64,000 nucleotides of DNA from Umezawaea tangerina (GCF_003002815.1 NZ_PVTF01000001.1:62001-126000), one strand, 5' to 3'. Positions 15,857-24,345 are shown, counted from the first letter of the stretch. A program made the numbers and translations. Notes: generated from the sequence alone by a model not told the origin.

Positions 15857-17962
15857 TCAGCCGCAGATGCGGCCGTTGTCCTTCTTCCACGCCACCACGA
15901 CGGCGGGCCGGGGCTGGCTGGTGCCGCCGTCGGGCCAGTGCGACAGCGGGTTGTCCGCGTTCGCGCCGGTGATCTCACCGGGGTGCTGCACCGACACCAG
16001 CACGAACCGGTCGTTGACCACGGGGCCGCAGGTCTCGGCGCCCTTGGGCACGGTCAGGAACTGCTTCACGCGGCCGCGGTACTTCCCCTCGACGGGCACG
16101 GCGAACAGGCCGTCGTTGGAGCCCAGGGCGTTGCCGTCGGTGGAGATCCACAGGTTGCCCGCGCTGTCGAACGCCACGTTGTCCGGGCACGAGATGGGGC
16201 TGACCTGCGACTTGTCGTAGCCGCCGAAGTAGGTGTCGGCGGTGGCCGGGTCGCCGCAGACCAGCAGCAGCGTCCAGCGGAACGTCGTCGCGGTCGGGTC
16301 GCCCCGGTTCTCCTCCCACTCCAGGACGTGGCCGTTCTTGTTGCCCACGCGCGGGTTGATCTCGGTGCCCGCTTCCTTGCCGGGCTTGCCGCGGTCGGTG
16401 TTGTTGGTCAGCGCGGCGTACACCTTCCCGGTGCGCGGGCTGGCCTCGATGTCCTCCGGCCGGTCCATCTTCGTGGCGCCCGCCTTGTCGGCCGCGAGCC
16501 TGGTGAAGACGTACACCTCCTCGGCGGTGAACCCGTCCACGAACGACCGGTCGCCGCTGACCAGCTTGAGCCACTCGCCGGTGCCGTCGAAGTGGCCGTC
16601 GGACGGCAGCTTGCCGGTGCCGTCGATCTCGGCGGCCGGGCTGTTGCCGCTGAACCTGGCGACGTAGAGCGTGCCGTCGGAGAGCAGCTTCTTGTTCTGC
16701 TCGCGGGCACGCCTGCTGTCGCCCTTCACGATCTTGTTCTTCGACACGTACTTGTAGATGTAGTCGAACCGCTCGTCGTCGCCCATGTACGCGACGACCC
16801 GGCCGTCCTTCGCCACGCGGATGGTGCAGCCCTCGTGCTTGAACCGGCCGAGCGCGGTGTGCTTCACCGGCGCCGCGTCCTTGTCGTGCGGGTCGATCTC
16901 GACGACCCAGCCGAACCGGTTGAACTCGTTGGGCTCCTGCGCCAGGTCGAAGCGCTTGTCGAACCGCTCCCACTTGCGCTCGGTCGCCGCGCCCGGCAGG
17001 CCGTAGCGGGTGGCGCGGGCCAGCGCGACCGGGTCGGTGATCGAGGCGCCACCGGCGAAGTAGCCGTTGAAGTTCTCCTCGCCGGACAGGATCGTGCCCC
17101 ACGGGGTCACGCCGCCCGCGCAGTTGCCGAACGTGCCGAGCACCTTCTTGCCGGTCGGGTCGACCGACGTCTTCAGGAACTTGCTGCCCGCGGCCGGTCC
17201 GTCGACGACGAACGGGGTGGTCGCGGTGATGCGGCGGTTGTACTTGCGGTCCAGCTTCGGCACGAGCTTGCCGCTGCGGTGGTCCTGCTCGACCACGACG
17301 ACGGAGAACCCGTGCGCCGCCCAGCCGATCTTGACCTGCGCCTCGGTGGGGTTGTTGGCGTCGTAGCCCTTGTGCAGGAACGGTTCCGTTGTGTACTCGT
17401 GGTTCGACCCCATCAGCCAGCGGTTCCAGCCGTCGAGCGGGACCAGGCCGCAGAAGTCGTTGTTGTAGCCGAACTGCAGGGCCTGCGCCTCGGGCGTCTG
17501 GTGGTCGAAGTCGAACGCGGGCGCGCCCGGCACGACCGGGTCGCCCCAGCGGATCACGACGGCGGACTCGTAGCCCTCGGCCGTGACGACGCGGTCCTCG
17601 GTGTTCGGTGCCACGGCGGTGAAGTTGAGGCCGTCCCGACGGCGGCCGCCGCCCAGGTCGGCGTCGGCGTTCAGGTCGGCGGAGGGCGGGGGTGTCGCGG
17701 GGGCCGCGGCCGCGCTGCCGGTGCCGAGGGTCGCGGCGCCGAGACCCGCCACCGTGAGCACGGCACCCGCCTTCAGGGCACCGCGGCGGCTGACGACCTC
17801 GCGGACGACGTCGCCGAAGTAGGCGTTGTCCGACGTGTTGGGCGCGTCGTGCGCACAGGCGTTGGCGCAGCGGTAGAGACAGGTCGTCTCCGACCGCCCC
17901 AGGGGGTGGTTGGGCAGCAACAGGGGCAGCAGGCGACGGCCCCGATCGGCGGGTGCGGACAC
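15857..17962 (-). CDS. phoX: PhoX-family alkaline phosphatase (DUF839), copy 1
   Basis: A 701-aa Tat-exported phosphoesterase of the PhoX type, a calcium/iron enzyme that releases phosphate from organic esters outside the cell. The Tat motif is SRRGALKAG around residue 60, followed by a hydrophobic region and an AAA signal-cleavage region. Family motifs include GDPV, NHEYTTEPF, GNCAGGVTPWGTILSGEENF and the DNVAFDSAGNLW segment. GTG 17962 follows GGAGGTCCGC. It is a tandem paralogue of the gene at 18072-20117, with its own PHO-like box upstream. Confidence 0.9.
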   Translation of the reverse strand: MSAPADRGRRLLPLLLPNHPLGRSETTCLYRCANACAHDAPNTSDNAYFGDVVREVVSRRGALKAGAVLTVAGLGAATLGTGSAAAAPATPPPSADLNADADLGGGRRRDGLNFTAVAPNTEDRVVTAEGYESAVVIRWGDPVVPGAPAFDFDHQTPEAQALQFGYNNDFCGLVPLDGWNRWLMGSNHEYTTEPFLHKGYDANNPTEAQVKIGWAAHGFSVVVVEQDHRSGKLVPKLDRKYNRRITATTPFVVDGPAAGSKFLKTSVDPTGKKVLGTFGNCAGGVTPWGTILSGEENFNGYFAGGASITDPVALARATRYGLPGAATERKWERFDKRFDLAQEPNEFNRFGWVVEIDPHDKDAAPVKHTALGRFKHEGCTIRVAKDGRVVAYMGDDERFDYIYKYVSKNKIVKGDSRRAREQNKKLLSDGTLYVARFSGNSPAAEIDGTGKLPSDGHFDGTGEWLKLVSGDRSFVDGFTAEEVYVFTRLAADKAGATKMDRPEDIEASPRTGKVYAALTNNTDRGKPGKEAGTEINPRVGNKNGHVLEWEENRGDPTATTFRWTLLLVCGDPATADTYFGGYDKSQVSPISCPDNVAFDSAGNLWISTDGNALGSNDGLFAVPVEGKYRGRVKQFLTVPKGAETCGPVVNDRFVLVSVQHPGEITGANADNPLSHWPDGGTSQPRPAVVVAWKKDNGRICG

Positions 17963-18023
17963 GCGGACCTCCGTGGTGGGTCGGTGGGAACCGGCCGACC
18001 GTAGGAGGGGAAGCGGTTGTCCA

Positions 18024-18052
18024 GTGGACATCGAGGTGAACGCCGGACGAAC
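18024..18052 (-). promoter_or_regulatory. PHO box (PhoP-binding direct repeats) of phoX copy 1
   Basis: Read on the minus strand, three 7-mers GTTCGTC, GTTCACC and TGTCCAC follow each other at exactly 11-nt spacing. This is the arrangement of actinobacterial PhoP boxes (consensus GTTCACC). A TACGGT -10-like hexamer lies about 20 nt downstream (18003-17998), then the ribosome binding site. Binding by PhoP is inferred. Confidence 0.7.
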
Positions 18053-18071
18053 ACCCGCCGATCAGGGCACC

Positions 18072-20117
18072 TCAGGACCCGATGCCGTCCGGCTGCCGCC
18101 TGCCCGGCTTCCACACCGCGACCACCGACGGACGGGGCTGGCTGGTGCCGCCGTCCGGCCAGTGCGACACCGGGTTGTCCGCGTTCGCGCCGTCCACCTC
18201 ACCCGGGTGCTGCACGCACACCAGCACCACCCGCTCGGTGATGACCGGTCCGCACGTCTCCGCGCCGCGCGGCACGGTGAGGAACTGCTTGAGGTGCCCG
18301 CGGTGCGAGCCCGACACCGGGACGCCGAACAGCCCGTCGTTGTTGCCGTTCAACGCGGCCGCGGAGTCGCTGGAGATCCACAGGTTGCCGTGCGGGTCGA
18401 ACGCCACGTTGTCCGGGCTGGAGATCGGCGACACCTGGTCCTTCGGGAAGCCCGCGAAGTAGGTGTCCGGTGCGGCCGGGTCGCCGCAGACCAGGAACAG
18501 GTTCCAGGAGAACGCCAGAGCGAGCGGGTCGCCACGGCGTTCGGTCACCTCCAGCACCTGGCCGTGCTTGTTGAGCAGCCTCGGGTTCGGCTCGGTCGCG
18601 CCTTCCTTGCCGGGCTTGCCGCGGTCGACGTTGTTGCTCAGCGCGCAGTAGACGACGCCGGTCGTCGGGTGCGCCTGGATGTCCTCGGGCCGGTCCATCT
18701 TGGTGGCGCCGACCTTGTCGCCCGCGAGCCGGGTGAAGACGTAGACCTCCTCTGCCGTCATGCCCTCCACGAACGACCGGTCGCCGGACGCGAGCGGGAT
18801 CCACTCGCCGGAGCCGTCGAAGTTCCCGTCGGACGGCAGCTTCCCGGTGCCGTCGATCTCGGCGGGCGGGCTGTCGCCGGTGAAGCGGCCGACGTAGAGC
18901 GTGCCGTCGTCGAGCAGCGTCATGTTGTGCCTGCGCGCGGCCTTGCTGTCGCCCTTGCGCACCTTGCCGGTGGAGATGAACTTGTAGATGTACTCGAACC
19001 GCTCGTCGTCACCGGAGTACGCGACGACCCGGCCGTCGGCGGCGACCCGGATGTTCGCGGTCTCGTGCTTGAAGCGGCCGAGGGCGGTGTGCTTGACCGG
19101 TGTCGAGGTCGGGTCGTTCGGGTCGAGCTCGACCACCCAGCCGAACCTGTTGACCTCGTTGGGCTCCTGGGCCAGGTCGAACCGCTTGTCGAAGCGCTCC
19201 CACTTGCGCCCGGTCGCCGTGCCGGTGACGCCGTAGCGGGTCAGCCTCGGGTCGTTGAGCGGTCCGGCGTTGGCGAAGTACTGGTTGAAGTTCTCCTCGC
19301 CGGACAGGATCGTGCCCCACGGCGTCACGCCGCCCGAGCAGTTGTTCATCGTGCCGAGCACGCGCTTGCCGGTCGGGTCGACCGACGTCTTGAGCAGGTC
19401 GCTGCCGGCCGCCGGTCCGCGCACCTCGAACGGCGTGTGCAGGGTGAACCGCCGGTTGAAGCGGCTGAACGACGGCGTGAGCTTCCCGGAGGTGGCGGAC
19501 CGCCGGACCATCACCACGCTCAGGCCGTGCGCCGCCCACGCGATGCGCACCTGCTCCTCGGTGGGGTTGTTGGCGTCGTAGCCGTGGAACATCATCGGCT
19601 CGGTCGTGTACTCGTGGTTGGTCACCAGCAGGTTGACCAGCCCCAAGGGGTCCTGGGGGAGCAGCGCGGCGAAGTCGCAGTTGAAGCCGAACTGCTGGGC
19701 CTGCTTCTCGGCGGTCTGGTCGTCGAAGTCGAACTGGGGCACGCCGGGGAACAGCGGGTCGCCCCACCGGATCACGACGTGCTGCTGGTACCCGTCGGGC
19801 ACCACCACCGCGTCCAGCTGGTTGGGGGCCACGGCCTTGAAGTCGAGCCCGCGCGGCGCCTGGTCGGGGCGCTGCCGCTCCTCGGGGTCGGCGGTGGCCG
19901 TGCCGGTCGCGGCGAACCCGGTGCTCGCGGCGAACGCGACCACCGCTCCGGCCTTGAACGCGGTGCGCCGGTCGATCAGCTGCTGGACCACGTCGCCGAG
20001 GTAGTTGTTGGCGGACGTGTTGGGCACGTCGTGGAAACACGCGTTGCCGCACCGGTACTCGCACGTCAGCGCGGCACGGCTGGATGAGTGGTTGGACAGC
20101 AGGGGTAGGTGTCGCAC
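18072..20117 (-). CDS. phoX: PhoX-family alkaline phosphatase (DUF839), copy 2
   Basis: A 681-aa paralogue of copy 1 with the same architecture. It has an N-terminal Cys-containing region, Tat motif DRRTAFKAG, a hydrophobic stretch with an alanine-rich cleavage region, and family motifs NHEYTTEPM, NNCSGGVTPWGTILSGEENF and DNVAFDPHGNLW. GTG 20117 is chosen because GGAGG precedes it by 7 nt. The two copies are separated by 109 bp that holds the first gene's promoter, so each seems independently controlled. Confidence 0.9.
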   Translation of the reverse strand: MRHLPLLSNHSSSRAALTCEYRCGNACFHDVPNTSANNYLGDVVQQLIDRRTAFKAGAVVAFAASTGFAATGTATADPEERQRPDQAPRGLDFKAVAPNQLDAVVVPDGYQQHVVIRWGDPLFPGVPQFDFDDQTAEKQAQQFGFNCDFAALLPQDPLGLVNLLVTNHEYTTEPMMFHGYDANNPTEEQVRIAWAAHGLSVVMVRRSATSGKLTPSFSRFNRRFTLHTPFEVRGPAAGSDLLKTSVDPTGKRVLGTMNNCSGGVTPWGTILSGEENFNQYFANAGPLNDPRLTRYGVTGTATGRKWERFDKRFDLAQEPNEVNRFGWVVELDPNDPTSTPVKHTALGRFKHETANIRVAADGRVVAYSGDDERFEYIYKFISTGKVRKGDSKAARRHNMTLLDDGTLYVGRFTGDSPPAEIDGTGKLPSDGNFDGSGEWIPLASGDRSFVEGMTAEEVYVFTRLAGDKVGATKMDRPEDIQAHPTTGVVYCALSNNVDRGKPGKEGATEPNPRLLNKHGQVLEVTERRGDPLALAFSWNLFLVCGDPAAPDTYFAGFPKDQVSPISSPDNVAFDPHGNLWISSDSAAALNGNNDGLFGVPVSGSHRGHLKQFLTVPRGAETCGPVITERVVLVCVQHPGEVDGANADNPVSHWPDGGTSQPRPSVVAVWKPGRRQPDGIGS

Positions 20118-20129
20118 TCGAACGCCTCC

Positions 20130-20160
20130 TACGGTCAGTCCGGGGAACACACTGACCGTA
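20130..20160 (-). promoter_or_regulatory. Inverted repeat in the phoX copy 2 leader
   Basis: Perfect 10-bp arms TACGGTCAGT and ACTGACCGTA are separated by 11 nt. On the minus strand the first arm begins with the presumed -10 hexamer TACGGT and the second ends at the ribosome binding site. The element could be an operator or a leader hairpin limiting ribosome access. Confidence 0.55.
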
Positions 20161-20167
20161 AGGGGTC

Positions 20168-20185
20168 GTTCACCTTTTGTTAACC
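20168..20185. promoter_or_regulatory. PHO box upstream of phoX copy 2
   Basis: GTTCACC and GTTAACC lie at 11-nt spacing on the plus strand, just upstream of the minus-strand promoter (-10 TACGGT at 20160-20155). The first repeat is an exact match to the actinobacterial PhoP consensus. The site overlaps the final codon and stop codon of the MFS gene. Confidence 0.75.
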
Positions 20186-21397
20186 AACAGCTTCGTCCCC
20201 GACGAGCACCGCTCCGGCGGGCAGCTCACGGGCGTCGGGCTGCTCGGCGCCGATGGACAGCAGACCCGCCGCGATCAAGCACAGCACGGTGGCGGCGACG
20301 AACGGGGCGTGGTCCGAGCCGAACCACTCGGCAACGTGGCCGACCAGCGTCGCGGCCGCGGCACCGCCGAGCCAGCGCAGGAAGTTGTAGCCCGCGCTCG
20401 CGACCGGGCGCGGCGCCGGGCTGATGCTCATGGCGGTACCGGTGAACAGGGTGTTGAGCAGGCCGGACACCACACCGCTGAGGATCACGCCGACGACCAG
20501 CACGGCCTTGTTGTCCACGCTCATCACCAGCATCAGGGCGGCGAAGCCGAGCACCGCGAACACCGTCGCGTGCCGCTCGCCGAACCGCGCGGCCAGCCGG
20601 GGTGCCAGCACGACACCGGCGACGGCGACGCACAGGCCCCAGCCGAAGAAGATCAGGCCGATCTGGACGGCGCCCCAGCGCAGCACGAACGGCGACCAGG
20701 CCAGCACCGTGAAGAACGCGGCGGTGTACAGCGCGGCACCGGCGGACGTGCGGAACAGGCCGCCGTGCCCGAGCGCGCGCAACGGGTCGAGCAGGCCCAC
20801 CCTCGCGCGCTTTTCGGTCGAGTCCGACGGCAGCATCGTCGCGCACAGGACCAGCGCGACGGCCATCAGCGCGGCCGTGCCGAAGAACGGTCCGCGCCAC
20901 GAGATGCTGCCCAGCAGGGCACCGAGCAGCGGGCCGACCGACAGGCCGATGCCGAGCGCCGCCTCGTACAGCAGGATCGCGCCCTTCTGGCCACCGGACG
21001 CGGCGCCGACGATCACCGACAGCGCGGTCGCGATGAAGAAGGCGTTGCCCAGGCCCCACACCGCGCGCAGCCCGACCAGCTGGCCGATCGTGCCCGCCAT
21101 CGCGCAGGCCAGCGTCGCCACCACGATCAGCACGAGGCCGGTCAGGACGGTGCGCTTGGCGCCGAACCGCGCGGCCATCGCGCCGGTGAACAGCATCGCG
21201 AGGACCTGGACGCCCAGGTAGGAGGAGAACAGGAGGGTGACCTGCGAAGGCGTCGCGTTCAGGCCTTCGGCGATGGACAGCAGGATCGGGTCGACGAGGC
21301 CGATGCCCATGAACGCGATCACCGCGGCGAACGCGGTGATCCACACCGGGCGGGGCTGACCCTTGATCGCATCGAGGAGTTTCGGGTGTTCGCTCAC
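20180..21397 (-). CDS. MFS transporter (drug/metabolite exporter type)
   Basis: A 405-aa protein with twelve predicted membrane helices. The MFS motif A lies in the loop after helix 2 (GAMAARFGAKRTV) and motif C-like glycines are in helix 5 (GLSVGPLLGALLG), which favours a proton-driven exporter of the DHA1 type. GTG 21397 directly follows a leaderless promoter whose -10 lies within a palindrome, so it is probably under local repression. The substrate is unknown; it is divergent from a HAD gene. Confidence 0.9.
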   Translation of the reverse strand: MSEHPKLLDAIKGQPRPVWITAFAAVIAFMGIGLVDPILLSIAEGLNATPSQVTLLFSSYLGVQVLAMLFTGAMAARFGAKRTVLTGLVLIVVATLACAMAGTIGQLVGLRAVWGLGNAFFIATALSVIVGAASGGQKGAILLYEAALGIGLSVGPLLGALLGSISWRGPFFGTAALMAVALVLCATMLPSDSTEKRARVGLLDPLRALGHGGLFRTSAGAALYTAAFFTVLAWSPFVLRWGAVQIGLIFFGWGLCVAVAGVVLAPRLAARFGERHATVFAVLGFAALMLVMSVDNKAVLVVGVILSGVVSGLLNTLFTGTAMSISPAPRPVASAGYNFLRWLGGAAAATLVGHVAEWFGSDHAPFVAATVLCLIAAGLLSIGAEQPDARELPAGAVLVGDEAVG

Positions 21398-21398
21398 A

Positions 21399-21413
21399 GT
21401 TAGCTATGCTAAC
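21399..21413. promoter_or_regulatory. Palindromic operator overlapping the MFS promoter
   Basis: GTTAGC-TAT-GCTAAC, perfect 6-bp arms. On the minus strand TAGCAT within it has the -10 consensus, ends 8 nt before the GTG at 21397, and leaves no leader. A repressor bound here would block transcription. No regulator gene is adjacent, so the binding protein is unknown. Confidence 0.65.
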
Positions 21414-21459
21414 GTATTTTGCTTCGCCATCCTAAGTACTTTGTCTCACAGGTACGGTC

Positions 21460-22101
21460 ATGCCCGTGGATGCGGTGGTTTTCGACCTGGACGGCGTGCT
21501 CGTGGACTCCGAGCGCATGTGGGACGAGGTGCGGCAGGCCTTCGCCGCCGCGCACGGCGGGCGGTGGCTGCCCGACTCGACACGGGCCATGCAGGGCATG
21601 AGCACCCCCGAGTGGGCCTCCTACCTGGTCACCGAGGTCGGCGTCGAGCTCACTCCCGAGGAGACGGCCGCGGGCGTGGTCCAGGAGATGGCCTCCCGCT
21701 ACGCCGAGCACGCCCCCGTCATCGACGGCGCCGTCGAGGCGGTCCGCGCCGTCGCCGCCCGCTACCCCGTCGCCATCGCCAGCTCGTCGCCGCCGGTGCT
21801 CATCAAGGCGTTCCTCGTCGCCACCGACCTCACCGCACTGGTTCCCGTCGCCCTGTCCAGCGAACAGACCGGCGCCGGCAAACCCGCCCCCGACGTCTAC
21901 CTCGCCGCGGCCCGCGCCCTCGGCGTCGACCCCACCGCCTGCGCCGCCGTCGAGGACTCCACCAACGGCCTCCGCGCCGCCCTCGCCGCGGGCATGACCG
22001 TCTACGCCGTCCCCAACCCGCACTTCCCCCCGGACCCCGCCGTGCTGACCGACGTCACCGTCGTCAACTCGATCGCGGAGCTACCGGCCGCACTGGGCTG
22101 A
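21460..22101 (+). CDS. HAD-IA family hydrolase (beta-phosphoglucomutase-like)
   Basis: A 213-aa phosphatase or phosphomutase. Motif I DLDGVLVDS, motif II ASSSPP, motif III Lys in GAGKPAPDVYL, and motif IV EDSTNGLRAA are all intact, with the small helical cap of subclass IA. ATG 21460 is listed. GTG 21466 is an equally good start, because TACGGT at 21453-21458 lies 7 nt upstream of it, the spacing for leaderless initiation. The 3' end overlaps the convergent membrane protein gene by 38 bp. Confidence 0.9.
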   Translation: MPVDAVVFDLDGVLVDSERMWDEVRQAFAAAHGGRWLPDSTRAMQGMSTPEWASYLVTEVGVELTPEETAAGVVQEMASRYAEHAPVIDGAVEAVRAVAARYPVAIASSSPPVLIKAFLVATDLTALVPVALSSEQTGAGKPAPDVYLAAARALGVDPTACAAVEDSTNGLRAALAAGMTVYAVPNPHFPPDPAVLTDVTVVNSIAELPAALG

Positions 22102-22642
22102 CGAAGCTCAACGCGGCCAACCCGACCGCGAAGCACACCATGGCCACCACACCCTTCGGCCAGTAGATGTGGCTGTCCAGGAACAGGTACGCCCCGAACA
22201 GCAGCACCACCCCACCCGGCACCGCCTTCCACCCCACCTGCCACGCGATCCCGCCGAACAGCAACGCGGCCGCCACCAGGAAGCACCACGCCCCCGGCGT
22301 CCCCAGCGCGTTGCCCACGTCGAACAACGGGTCGATCACCGCCGTCCGCCCGTTCTGCGCGATCGCCATCGCCCCACCCCCGACACCCGCGATCGTGTCC
22401 AACGCCCCGTAGAGCACCGCGTACCCGAACGCCGCCGCCCGCCCCACCCACTTGACCACGACCGGACTGCCCTCGAGCAACACCCACACCGCCACCGCCA
22501 CCAACGGGAACACGAACGCCAACCCCACATGCATGTCCCGCCAGTGGTGGGCCGTCGACGCATCCAGGTACTGCGGATGAGTCACCCCAACCGCGGCGAG
22601 AACCAGACCGGGCAACGCGACCAGAACGGTGCGAATGTGCAT
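22064..22642 (-). CDS. Polytopic membrane protein, unknown function
   Basis: A 192-aa protein with about five or six hydrophobic segments and no recognised catalytic motif. Possible functional residues are the His/Trp cluster STAHHWRDMHVG near residue 30 and DSHIYWPKG near residue 155. ATG 22642 begins directly with a hydrophobic helix. Its 3' end overlaps the HAD gene on the other strand by 38 bp, an uncommon amount for convergent genes, but both frames look genuinely coding. Confidence 0.75.
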   Translation of the reverse strand: MHIRTVLVALPGLVLAAVGVTHPQYLDASTAHHWRDMHVGLAFVFPLVAVAVWVLLEGSPVVVKWVGRAAAFGYAVLYGALDTIAGVGGGAMAIAQNGRTAVIDPLFDVGNALGTPGAWCFLVAAALLFGGIAWQVGWKAVPGGVVLLFGAYLFLDSHIYWPKGVVAMVCFAVGLAALSFVSPVRPVAPRSS

Positions 22643-23195
22643 CGCGCCAAGCTAACCGCCCCCACCCCAGAACACCCCCGCGGTCACAGACCTGTAAGGA
22701 CTATGGCGGGCAGGCAGGGGAAGGGGAAAGGGAAGCAACCTGCGCCAGACCGGGCCCAACACACCGCCCAACGACGCTGGAAGCAGGACACAAGCCGCCC
22801 AACGACGCTGGAAGCGAGCATGCTCGTCCGCTCGTGCGGTCGGCTTGACTTGGGGTTTTTGGGCTTAGACTTGCGGCGGCGGGCAGGCTCTACCACCTGC
22901 CCTTTTTCGCCCGACGAAGCCCAAAAAAGGGGCCCCAAGTCAAGCCGACCGCACCCGGAGTCCGTGGTGGCGACACCCCGTAGTCCGCTGTAGCGACACC
23001 CCCGGACACGGCCGCAGCGACCCCCGCCGATTGACCACCACAGACGCCCCCACCAGCCACAAGCACCCCGAAGACACACCACCCCAAGGGTCCCCCGCCC
23101 GTGAGAACCCCCCGACGCACACCCTACGACCGGGGTACGACAATTCCCGCCGACAACCCTTCCCACCAGCCGAAACCACCCCCTAACCTCCCCTC
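22643..23195. other. Intergenic region with repeat mosaic
   Basis: A 553-bp stretch without a gene. It holds two direct copies of CAACGACGCTGGAAG (about 22768 and 22801), the 120-nt palindrome at 22834-22954, and a GTAGCGACACCCCCGGA-type module after it. The same three modules occur at 39175-39480 in the opposite orientation. The last 15 bp carry the SDR promoter (TAACCT, 6 nt before the ATG). Confidence 0.75.
22834..22954. repeat. 121-nt palindromic repeat element, copy 1
   Basis: 22-bp perfect outer arms (22834-22855 and 22933-22954), continued inward by T5-GGGCTT against AAGCCC-A6 past a GGGG bulge, with an inner GGGCAGG/CCTGCCC stem. Its reverse complement is identical to 39233-39352 except for one base in a homopolymer run. 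Such conservation in non-coding DNA shows either recent copying or selection for the fold. Confidence 0.9.
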
Positions 23196-23933
23196 ATGAC
23201 CGATCGAGTAGCCGTCGTCACCGGCGCCGCCCAGGGCATGGGTCGCCAGATCGCCGAGGTCCTCCGCGCCGAGGGCTACAGCGTGGTCGGGTTCGACCTC
23301 CAGGACACCGAGGGCGGGATCACCGGCAACGTGGCCTCCGCGGCCGACGTCACCCGCCTCACCGACCACGTCCGCCAGGAGCACGGTCGGGTCGACGTCC
23401 TGGTCAACAACGCGGGCATCGCGGGGATCACGCCGTTCGAGGACACGTCGCTGGAGCTGTGGCAGCGGATCATCGAGGTGAACCTCACGGGTCCGTTCCT
23501 GCTCAGCCAGTCGTTCGGCCGCATGATGCTCGACCAGCGGGCCGGTTCGATCGTCAACATCGCCTCGGTCGCGGGCCTGTCCGGTGTGGCCGACCGCGCC
23601 GCCTACAACACCAGCAAGCACGGCCTCATCGGCATGACGCGCACCCTCGCCGTCGAGTGGGGCGGTCGAGGGGTGCGGGTCAACGCGGTGTGCCCCGGCT
23701 GGGTCAAGACGGAGATGGACGTGGAGTCGCAGGCGGGTGGGTTCTACGTCGACGACGACATCACCGAGCACGTGCCGATGGGCAGGTTCGCGGTACCGGA
23801 CGACATCGCGCAGGCCGTCTCGTTCCTGGCCGACCCCGCGCGCAGCGGTTACGTCAACGGCGTCGCGCTGCCCGTCGACGGCGGGTGGACCGCCGACGGG
23901 TCCTGGCGATCGCTGCGGTTGTCCAAGCGCTAG
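23196..23933 (+). CDS. SDR family oxidoreductase (FabG-like)
   Basis: A 245-aa classical short-chain dehydrogenase with TGAAQGMG at residues 9-16, NNAG, catalytic Ser in IASVAG, YNTSK for YxxxK, and the C-terminal GVALPVDGGWTADGS substrate-loop signature of ketoreductases. ATG 23196 is 6 nt after a TAACCT -10 element, suggesting leaderless initiation. The stop overlaps that of the convergent secreted protein gene by 4 bp. Confidence 0.92.
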   Translation: MTDRVAVVTGAAQGMGRQIAEVLRAEGYSVVGFDLQDTEGGITGNVASAADVTRLTDHVRQEHGRVDVLVNNAGIAGITPFEDTSLELWQRIIEVNLTGPFLLSQSFGRMMLDQRAGSIVNIASVAGLSGVADRAAYNTSKHGLIGMTRTLAVEWGGRGVRVNAVCPGWVKTEMDVESQAGGFYVDDDITEHVPMGRFAVPDDIAQAVSFLADPARSGYVNGVALPVDGGWTADGSWRSLRLSKR

Positions 23934-24340
23934 ACGGTCTGCCAGCGCGTGCAGGTCTCGTACGCGTGCGAGCCCGTCAGCACGAACCCGGTGGCGCACG
24001 CGCGGACCGCGGTGGCGTCGGCGCTGATGACACCCGCGTCGGTCACGGCGCTGAGCTCACCGTTGCCGGTGACCGCCTTCCGCGCGATCGTGAGCGGTTC
24101 GGGCCACATCTCGCGGCGCTGCTGCACCACGACCTCCAGCTGGTCCGGCGCGTCCTTCGCGGCCGGGACGAACCGGCCGTAGCCCGCGAACTCCTTGCCG
24201 CTGTAGGGCAGCAGGTCGACGCACAGCTCGGTCTTGTCCGAGACCGGCGGTTCGAGGCAGGTGGACGGCGGCGCGGCGGCCGCGGCCACGGGCGTGCAGA
24301 GACCGGTCAACAACACGGCTACCAACAACGGCTTCATCAT
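23930..24340 (-). CDS. Small secreted protein, unknown function
   Basis: A 136-aa exported protein. The N-terminus MMKPLLVAVLLTGLCTPVAAAAAP is a signal peptide with a likely AAA cleavage site. The mature part has four cysteines (STCLEP, ELCVD, RACATG, ETCTRW) that may form two disulfides. No family was recognised. Its ribosome binding site (AGGGGG) lies inside the 3' arm of the ino1 terminator, so read-through from ino1 may not be translated efficiently. Confidence 0.7.
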   Translation of the reverse strand: MMKPLLVAVLLTGLCTPVAAAAAPPSTCLEPPVSDKTELCVDLLPYSGKEFAGYGRFVPAAKDAPDQLEVVVQQRREMWPEPLTIARKAVTGNGELSAVTDAGVISADATAVRACATGFVLTGSHAYETCTRWQTV

Positions 24341-24345
24341 GTGAA

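Noticed and set aside
15542-20087. Very long plus-strand frames opposite the PhoX genes
   Set aside because: Shadow frames arising from third-position GC; both minus-strand PhoX frames carry Tat signals and family motifs.
22684-23179. Open frames across the intergenic palindrome (Arg/Gly/Trp-rich)
   Set aside because: They merely translate the repeat element; the same peptide string appears at 39290 because the DNA repeat recurs there.
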